From positions 1 through 64,000 of the forward strand of contig DEJJ01000009.1 of assembly GCA_002353285.1 (NCBI GenBank): DNA of 64,000 nt. The letters are read 5' to 3'. The notes beneath the pieces are model-generated. The model did no database searches and was not told where the DNA came from. It saw nothing but the letters and a program-made list of their open reading frames with translations. This DNA comes from Porphyromonadaceae bacterium UBA2751. Lineage in GTDB: Bacteria; Bacteroidota; Bacteroidia; Bacteroidales; Muribaculaceae. The first letter of the stretch is position 1. Each line of letters begins with the position of its first letter. The position numbers and the translations under genes were made by a program. Positions 59,867-64,000 of the stretch are shown piece after piece.

Positions 59867-59964
59867 TCAAAAGAAATGAAGACAAACAAAGAAGACTCGA
59901 TTTTCGACAGAAAAATCAAAAGAAATGAAGACAAACAAAGAAGACTCGATTTTCGACAGAAAAA
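59867..59964. repeat. 49-base tandem duplication across the primase-like gene start
   Basis: Units 59867-59915 and 59916-59964 are identical. Each contains the same ATG (59876 and 59925) and upstream AAAAGAA sequence. Because 49 is not a multiple of 3, initiation at the first ATG leads to a stop after about 37 codons, while the second ATG opens the full gene. Confidence 0.9.
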
Positions 59965-60821
59965 TCAGCTGGTTCACGTCGATGCGTGACGTGGAACCCA
60001 AGGACACCACGCTTGGCGAGTTCCTTACCATGGGTGAAGTGTACAGAGAACAGATAGAGAGGCTTCGCGTGTGCCGGAATGCTGACGAGCGGAAGTATCT
60101 CAAGATCCAGTTGCCTCAAGCGACTATCAGCGGTATTTTTCAAGGGTCACGAAAAGCAGACAATCTCACTGCGCACAGTGGACTGATATGCGTCGACATC
60201 GACGCAAAAGACAATCCCGATGTAAATGACTTTGCAAATCTCAAGGAGAATGTCCTGAGCCGGATTGACGAGGTGGCCTATGCGGCCCACTCGGTAGGCG
60301 GCAAAGGTTACTTCGTCATCCTGAAGCGGGCTTATCTCGGCAGACATGCTGCTCAGTTCCGTGAGTTGAAGAAAGACTTTGCCAAGTACGGCATTACCAT
60401 TGATGGTGCCTGTAGCGATGTGAGCCAGTTGCGCTGCCTCAGTTATGACGAGGCACCCTTCGTCAACGATGATGCATCGTTATATAAAGGCGTAGAGGAA
60501 GCCCCCAAGCGCATAGCGCAGCCGTTTCGTCCTCGCTATAGCTTTACCGACGACACAGACGAGCGTGTGTATATGGCCTGTATGGAGATAAAGCGCCGCC
60601 ACATCGACATGACCGAGAACTATGATGACTGGATAAACCTCGGTTTCTCGTTGGCATCGTTGGGCGAGGACGGGCGTGAATACTTCCACATTGTCAGCCA
60701 ACAAAACCCGAAGTACAGCCAGCGGGAAAGCGACCGAAAGTTTGACGGTTTCCTGCGAGGCAACGGCCGCATCGGTATCGGTACATTCTTCCACTACTGC
60801 AAGCAATATGGGGTGCTGTGA
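59925..60821 (+). CDS. BT4734-like (VirE N-terminal) protein with PriCT-2 domain, primase-like
   Basis: A 298-residue protein. Residues ~10-190 fit the BT4734/BF3469-type VirE N-terminal domain (ATISGIFQGSRKADNLTAHS, ICVDIDAKDNP with the D-x-D, VGGKGYFVILKR); residues ~210-298 fit PriCT-2 (MTENYDDWINLGFSLASLGE, DRKFDGFLRGNGRIGIGTFF). It resembles the primase part of larger element replication proteins and probably works with the DUF3987 protein. The true start is the ATG in the second copy of a 49-base duplication. It is the last gene before the right 16-base repeat. Confidence 0.9.
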   Translation: MKTNKEDSIFDRKISWFTSMRDVEPKDTTLGEFLTMGEVYREQIERLRVCRNADERKYLKIQLPQATISGIFQGSRKADNLTAHSGLICVDIDAKDNPDVNDFANLKENVLSRIDEVAYAAHSVGGKGYFVILKRAYLGRHAAQFRELKKDFAKYGITIDGACSDVSQLRCLSYDEAPFVNDDASLYKGVEEAPKRIAQPFRPRYSFTDDTDERVYMACMEIKRRHIDMTENYDDWINLGFSLASLGEDGREYFHIVSQQNPKYSQRESDRKFDGFLRGNGRIGIGTFFHYCKQYGVL

Positions 60822-61061
60822 GACGGTTTCACCGAAGATTGTTATCAACACCGTTTCAGCAGACCGCTGCCGTTCCCGGGCGACAGTGGTCTGCGGTTTA
60901 TATGCAGTTACTTCGAGTTGTGCAATGAGCATATTCGCGAGATATTTTAACAATTCACTTTACCGCAAAAGCAGGCGGTAAGGACAGTGTACATCGGGGT
61001 TCTTATAGAAAAAATATAGTCGATTTTTTGTTAAAATCACCATTTGTAAAGTATTGGAAGA
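60822..61061. other. right-end segment of the integrative element, non-coding
   Basis: About 240 bases with no gene I can support, ending in the right copy of the 16-base repeat. A long A/T-rich stretch (61005-61070) precedes the repeat. Confidence 0.5.
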
Positions 61062-61077
61062 AAAATATCGCTGATAT
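61062..61077. repeat. candidate right attachment site of the integrative element
   Basis: This is an exact copy of AAAATATCGCTGATAT at 50781-50796. GTGATTTG at 61081-61088 is the inverse of CAAATCAC at 50761-50768, so joining the two flanks would restore an inverted repeat around the site. Confidence 0.7.
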
Positions 61078-61394
61078 TCAGTGATTTGCGGGTTCAAGGG
61101 CTGGCCCTTTTTTCAGTATGCACTGCCCCCGACGGCCTGCGGAGCGTGTCCTCAACTCGTCCTTGAGCCGAGCGGAATATGCAGGGCGATGTGCGGTGAA
61201 ATCGCCAATGTGTGATGACGAACCGAAACGAAGTGGCGGTTTCGGCGGCGCACTTTGGCTTCCGCTTTTCAAGATTGTAGGCTTGCCAACAATCGCCAAC
61301 GAAATCACGGCAAGCCCGCTTGTGGTAATTTCGTGATTAGGCGATGTCGATGTGCGGTGAAACGTAGGCAAGGGAGCAAGCGATTGAGGCGCAA

Positions 61395-61600
61395 GAGTGT
61401 GTGCAGGTGAGCCATAGGCGTTGCCCGACAACTTATTGAGCATTGGCTTTTGCAGTGGCCGCAATCGGGTGTCAGCGCGGCGAAGCAAGCCGCCCCCCCC
61501 CGACTTGCAACGGAGAAAGCGTATGCGCTCGGGCAACCGCCGTCCATAGCGAGCCGATAACCGCAGGTGATACACTTTCTTGCGCCGATTGAGCGCGACG
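61395..61600. repeat. diverged repeat, copy A
   Basis: Landmarks in common with copy B, at an offset of about 530 bases: GAGTGTGTGCAGG (61395), CCATAGGCGTTG, GTATGCGCTC (61521) and TACACTTTCT (about 61571). Confidence 0.7.
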
Positions 61601-61926
61601 GACGCAGCCGCAGCGGAGCGGCACATCGACATCGGGGGCTGTGGGTGGGGCATCAGACAATGTATTTACACCTCTCTGTCCTCGCACGGCAGGTAGTGGG
61701 CATGGGCAGCGACCGGAGCAAAGAGTGAGAGTGAAACGTGCCGCAGACCGGCGGCAGTGTGGTGCGACTGGCCTTTCCTCCTGACCGGCGCAACTCGTTT
61801 GCGCGTAACGTAGAACCAATCGCGGCAGCGTGTGGCTCATCGGTGACGACCGACCGCAGGGCGGTTTGTCAGCGATATGGCAGGAACTGCGAGCCACTTG
61901 GACCGGGCAAATGTAGTGCAGCGAAT

Positions 61927-62130
61927 GAGTGTGTACAGGCTCACCATAGGCGTTGACCAACGACTTGTCGAGCATTGGGCTTGCGGCGATTGTCGAATTG
62001 GGGTTGGAGCGCAACGCATACCCCAATGCACTCGACAACCAGAGCGAGCCGTATGCGCTTGGGAAACGCCGTAATAGTGAGCTGCAAGCCGAAGGCGGTA
62101 CACTTTCAGCAGCGTAGCGGAGTGCAGAAC
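61927..62130. repeat. diverged repeat, copy B
   Basis: The same order of landmarks as copy A: GAGTGTGTACAGG (61927), CCATAGGCGTTG, GTATGCGCTT (62051) and TACACTTTCA (about 62099). Small insertions and substitutions separate the two. Confidence 0.7.
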
Positions 62131-62223
62131 TGTCCAACCAGTGCCATGATTGATGAGCGGTAAGGCGCGAAGCACATAACGCAAACAACCGCAGCGCAGC
62201 GGAGGTTGGCTTGCGTGTGAAGC

Positions 62224-62243
62224 CACCCACTTGCAAGTGGGTG
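62224..62243. repeat. 20-base perfect palindrome
   Basis: CACCCACTTGCAAGTGGGTG closes the GC-rich region and touches the terminal repeat of the small IS-like element that follows. It could be a hairpin end or a recombination target. Confidence 0.75.
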
Positions 62244-62408
62244 TGTCAAAATGACGTTTGTATTTCAAATCGCTCTAACGGGCGAGAAACAAAAAGATAA
62301 TTATTTCACAAATAAAAAATCGGAAATTTTACTTTAATGTTTTTGATGATTTTATTTAAATTTACGTTGTGAAGCACGCTTATGCAGCAGAATAAGAATT
62401 TTGACACA
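62242..62408. mobile_element. small IS1182-type remnant or MITE-like element
   Basis: TGTGTCAAAAT at 62242-62252 is exactly inverted at 62398-62408, enclosing about 145 AT-rich bases with no gene. The right end extends to TGTGTCAAAATTCT, the same 14 bases as the end of the IS1182-like fragment at about 10619-10632. It is too short to encode a transposase. Confidence 0.6.
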
Positions 62409-62432
62409 TTCTAATGAGAAAAAGTACTTAAA

Positions 62433-63404
62433 CTACCTGTTAGCAGCACATAATTCTGAGATGGCCCCTCTGAGTTTTTCCTCCCATCCATCTTTATGAA
62501 TGATGCGGATAAAATCACGCTCGTGCCTTTTGAGAATGTCGATGCGGCTCATCTGACTAATTTCTTGCCAATTATCAAACAAGATATACAACGCATTACC
62601 ATAGTCGGCATTTTCGAAAACTACTATGTTGCCGCCAAATCTTGCCCCGAAGTAGCGGGAGTTCATTCCTTGACCAACGATATATTCGCTCGGATGTAGG
62701 CGGTCTAAGGCCTGGGTGCGTTGCTGTATGGTTTGTTTGCGGCTCTCGGTAGGGTTATGCATCCTGTCTGTGACGGTGTGGATGACATTATCGAGAGTGC
62801 CCGGAGGGAAGATTTCCCATCCCACGCTTGTAATTCGGGCCAGTTCTTCGTCAGACAAATTGGCATCGAAGACGTGACAATCACGGAACTGCTCCTGAAG
62901 CAGGTTGACGGCAAAGAACAGGTCGTCGCGGAAGTCGGGGTCTTGCTTGTCAAGAACGGTGTTGATAGTGGCCTTGAAACAAATCCTATCTGTGATCTCG
63001 GACACAACAGACAGATTGATGTCCCAATCGCGAGGAGGTTCGAAACGTCGCTGGTAGACATCACGGTCCATATAAGTGGTGTGATAGCCTTTGTCGGGGT
63101 CTCCAAAGTTGGGAGTCTCCCAAGAGTAAGTCTTCTTGACTTTAGGGAGGTTCTTGAGAACCCAGATGATGCCATTGCGATTCCTGCGAGCGTAGAGGCC
63201 CTCAAGGCGATTGGGTGCGATCAAGTCCGGCATCTGAACAGTGCCGTCGTTGAGCGTGATACCAAACTTGCGGAATACATTGCGGGAGATGTCTGCCTTG
63301 GAGGCATTGACGATGGCAGCAACTTTGACATGCTGCAAGTTGGTGCGGCGAAGTTCCTGCTCGATATAGTCAGGAATCCTTCTGAAGTGAATGTTTTTTT
63401 TCAT
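62433..63404 (-). CDS. protein of unknown function next to a GIY-YIG nuclease
   Basis: A 323-residue protein I do not recognise. It starts MKKNIHFRRIPDYIEQELRR and has no signal peptide or membrane segment, so it is cytoplasmic. The N-terminal third (VAAIVNASKADISRNVFRKF) looks helical and basic; the middle holds beta-rich segments (ICFKATINTVLDKQ, GARFGGNIVVFENADYGNAL, then ALYILFDNWQEISQMSR), and the end is helical (RIDILKRHERDFIRIIH). The YIVGQGMNSRYFGARFGGN part is the most pattern-like. It is the second gene after the small GIY-YIG nuclease, 46 bases away on the same strand, and the two probably act together. A DNA-handling or defence role is inferred from that partner only. Confidence 0.75.
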   Translation of the reverse strand: MKKNIHFRRIPDYIEQELRRTNLQHVKVAAIVNASKADISRNVFRKFGITLNDGTVQMPDLIAPNRLEGLYARRNRNGIIWVLKNLPKVKKTYSWETPNFGDPDKGYHTTYMDRDVYQRRFEPPRDWDINLSVVSEITDRICFKATINTVLDKQDPDFRDDLFFAVNLLQEQFRDCHVFDANLSDEELARITSVGWEIFPPGTLDNVIHTVTDRMHNPTESRKQTIQQRTQALDRLHPSEYIVGQGMNSRYFGARFGGNIVVFENADYGNALYILFDNWQEISQMSRIDILKRHERDFIRIIHKDGWEEKLRGAISELCAANR

Positions 63405-63450
63405 ATTTTTATTGTTAAATGTCTAATCTATAAGTTGGAAGAACATCAGG

Positions 63451-63756
63451 TTACGGGAGAAACGGGGAAGAAGGAGTACTGCTACAACGGTACTCCCCAC
63501 CCACCTTATTTGCCGTGTCGTTCTGATTATACTCCGGTCGGTCGCCTCCGTGATTGCGCTTGTAGGTCGCAATTCTGTCGGCTTCCCATTCTTCGGCAGC
63601 GCTTCGAGTGGTGACATTGCCGATTTTTTGGATTTTGGTAAAATCCATTCCTTCGGCACGATGCTCTGCCTCTCTCCGTTCGAGGTCGTTGGTGATACCA
63701 ACATACACCACGCGGTTGCCATCGCGAAGTTCGTACTTATACGTATCTCTACCCAT
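63451..63756 (-). CDS. small stand-alone GIY-YIG nuclease-like protein
   Basis: From ATG 63756 the protein is 101 residues and little more than a GIY-YIG domain: KYELRDGNRVVYVGITNDLE carries the two short strands (KYEL and VYVG), Arg27/Arg28 in LERREAEH is the conserved Arg position, Glu in SAAEEWEADRI is the metal-ligand helix, and NHGGDRPEYNQN is the usual ending with Asn. It is likely a nuclease or DNA-nicking partner. Longer in-frame starts (63864) add residues that do not fit the fold. It is first in a two-gene unit with the 323-residue unknown. Confidence 0.85.
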   Translation of the reverse strand: MGRDTYKYELRDGNRVVYVGITNDLERREAEHRAEGMDFTKIQKIGNVTTRSAAEEWEADRIATYKRNHGGDRPEYNQNDTANKVGGEYRCSSTPSSPFLP

Positions 63757-64000
63757 AAGCCTGGTTGGTTTACGCCTGTCCTTTAGCAGGCCTATGTGAA
63801 AGCTTGTCCAAGGCTTTCGGATTTGACTGCGGATTTGGACTATCCGTTGTTTTCCGCTACTCAATCATACAATAGGCGTGCCAAAATCGGCATTTTTTTG
63901 AGAGAAAGGCTCAAAAATAATTGTAAAACCTGTTTAACGGGTGTGGTATTTGCTTGAAAATTTGGTGATTCTGAAATTTTAAGCCATTTTATAGAGTTGG
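63757..64000. other. right edge of the window, no gene assigned
   Basis: About 240 bases upstream of the GIY-YIG gene. They become AT-rich towards the end and probably hold that gene's promoter; I could not fix its elements. Nothing else is supported. Confidence 0.4.

Larger units (their letters stand above)
50781..61077. mobile_element. integrative element, about 10.3 kb, with AbiE and TOTE cargo
   Basis: The element is bounded by an exact 16-base direct repeat. In order it holds a tyrosine integrase, abiEi-abiEii, a TOTE-type protein, an IS1595-type insertion, an excisionase-like HTH protein, a DUF3987 protein, an iteron-like cluster and a BT4734/PriCT-2 protein. The integrase at one end and replication-type genes at the other match known Bacteroidales mobilisable or plasmid-like integrative elements. 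No relaxase, coupling protein or transfer gene is seen, so mobility would need a helper or is lost. Confidence 0.75.
61078..62223. other. GC-rich region without credible protein-coding genes
   Basis: About 1.15 kb, clearly richer in G and C than both flanks. Long open frames exist on several strands at once (the longest 61472-62236 on the minus strand), but they are rich in Arg, Ser, Ala and Cys, overlap each other and match nothing I know, so they look like by-products of composition. The region contains two diverged copies of a block (61395-61600 and 61927-62130). It could be a dispersed repeat family or a large structured RNA. Confidence 0.6.

Noticed and set aside
61472..62236. 254-codon minus-strand frame and its overlapping partners in the GC-rich region
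   Set aside because: Frames on several strands overlap, composition is biased to Arg, Ser, Ala and Cys, and the frame crosses the diverged repeats. It looks like a by-product of GC content.

Overview
The window looks like a chromosomal segment of a Bacteroidales bacterium, most likely a gut member of the Muribaculaceae/Prevotellaceae type. The evidence is promoters of the TTTG-N19/20-TAnnTTTG kind, almost no Shine-Dalgarno sequences, exported proteins with a type IX-like C-terminal tail, a tmRNA whose tag reads GENNYALAA, a Kdo/lipid A gene set, and the two-subunit methylmalonyl-CoA mutase of the succinate-propionate pathway. No rRNA, tRNA or CRISPR array was found.

Layout. 0.1-6 kb: gltX, an outer-membrane-like protein and waaA in one operon, converging on an LtaS-like membrane sulfatase. 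6.1-11 kb: an accessory insert with a TPR/AraC membrane regulator, a decayed exported-protein gene, a C10 cysteine protease and an IS1182-like fragment. The insert is bracketed by two copies of the kdsA 5' region. 11-14.5 kb: kdsA-manA-epimerase-kdsC and rplS. 14.7-26.5 kb: a PKD-domain exported protein, a beta-barrel protein, mutB/mutA, a GT2 glycosyltransferase with a YfhO-type membrane protein, and pgk. 26.7-29.2 kb: the tmRNA gene with a 2.1-kb island in its 3' end, flanked by 27-bp direct repeats, holding one AT-rich gene (lipoyl-like domain plus T5orf172/GIY-YIG domain). 29.3-50.3 kb: prfA, flavodoxin, AlkD-like glycosylase, DMT transporter, carbonic anhydrase, AtoE-like transporter, a 1073-residue multi-redox fusion enzyme, a cupin, an M28 peptidase, a secreted peptidylarginine/agmatine deiminase-like protein, an esterase, a DUF3667 protein, a C69 dipeptidase and a carboxypeptidase-regulatory-like protein. 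Short tandem repeats lie between several of these.

50.8-61.1 kb: a mobile element bounded by a 16-bp direct repeat (50781-50796 and 61062-61077). It holds a tyrosine integrase, an AbiE type IV toxin-antitoxin pair with promoter and operator, a TOTE-type primase-helicase protein placed as third gene of the AbiE operon, an IS1595 insertion, an excisionase-like HTH protein, a DUF3987 protein, an iteron-like cluster of six GTTTACC heptamers and a BT4734/PriCT-2 primase-like protein whose start region carries a 49-bp tandem duplication. I read it as an integrative, plasmid-like element carrying defence cargo. No relaxase is visible.

61.1-64 kb: a GC-rich stretch of about 1.1 kb without a credible protein but with two diverged copies of a roughly 200-bp block 530 bp apart, a small IS-like inverted-repeat element, and a two-gene unit (unknown 323-residue protein plus a small GIY-YIG nuclease).

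The best candidates for something undescribed are the tmRNA mini-island and its lipoyl/GIY-YIG fusion, the AbiE-TOTE operon inside the integrative element, the GC-rich duplicated non-coding block, and the GIY-YIG/323-residue pair. All functional statements come from reading motifs by eye; no searches were run.
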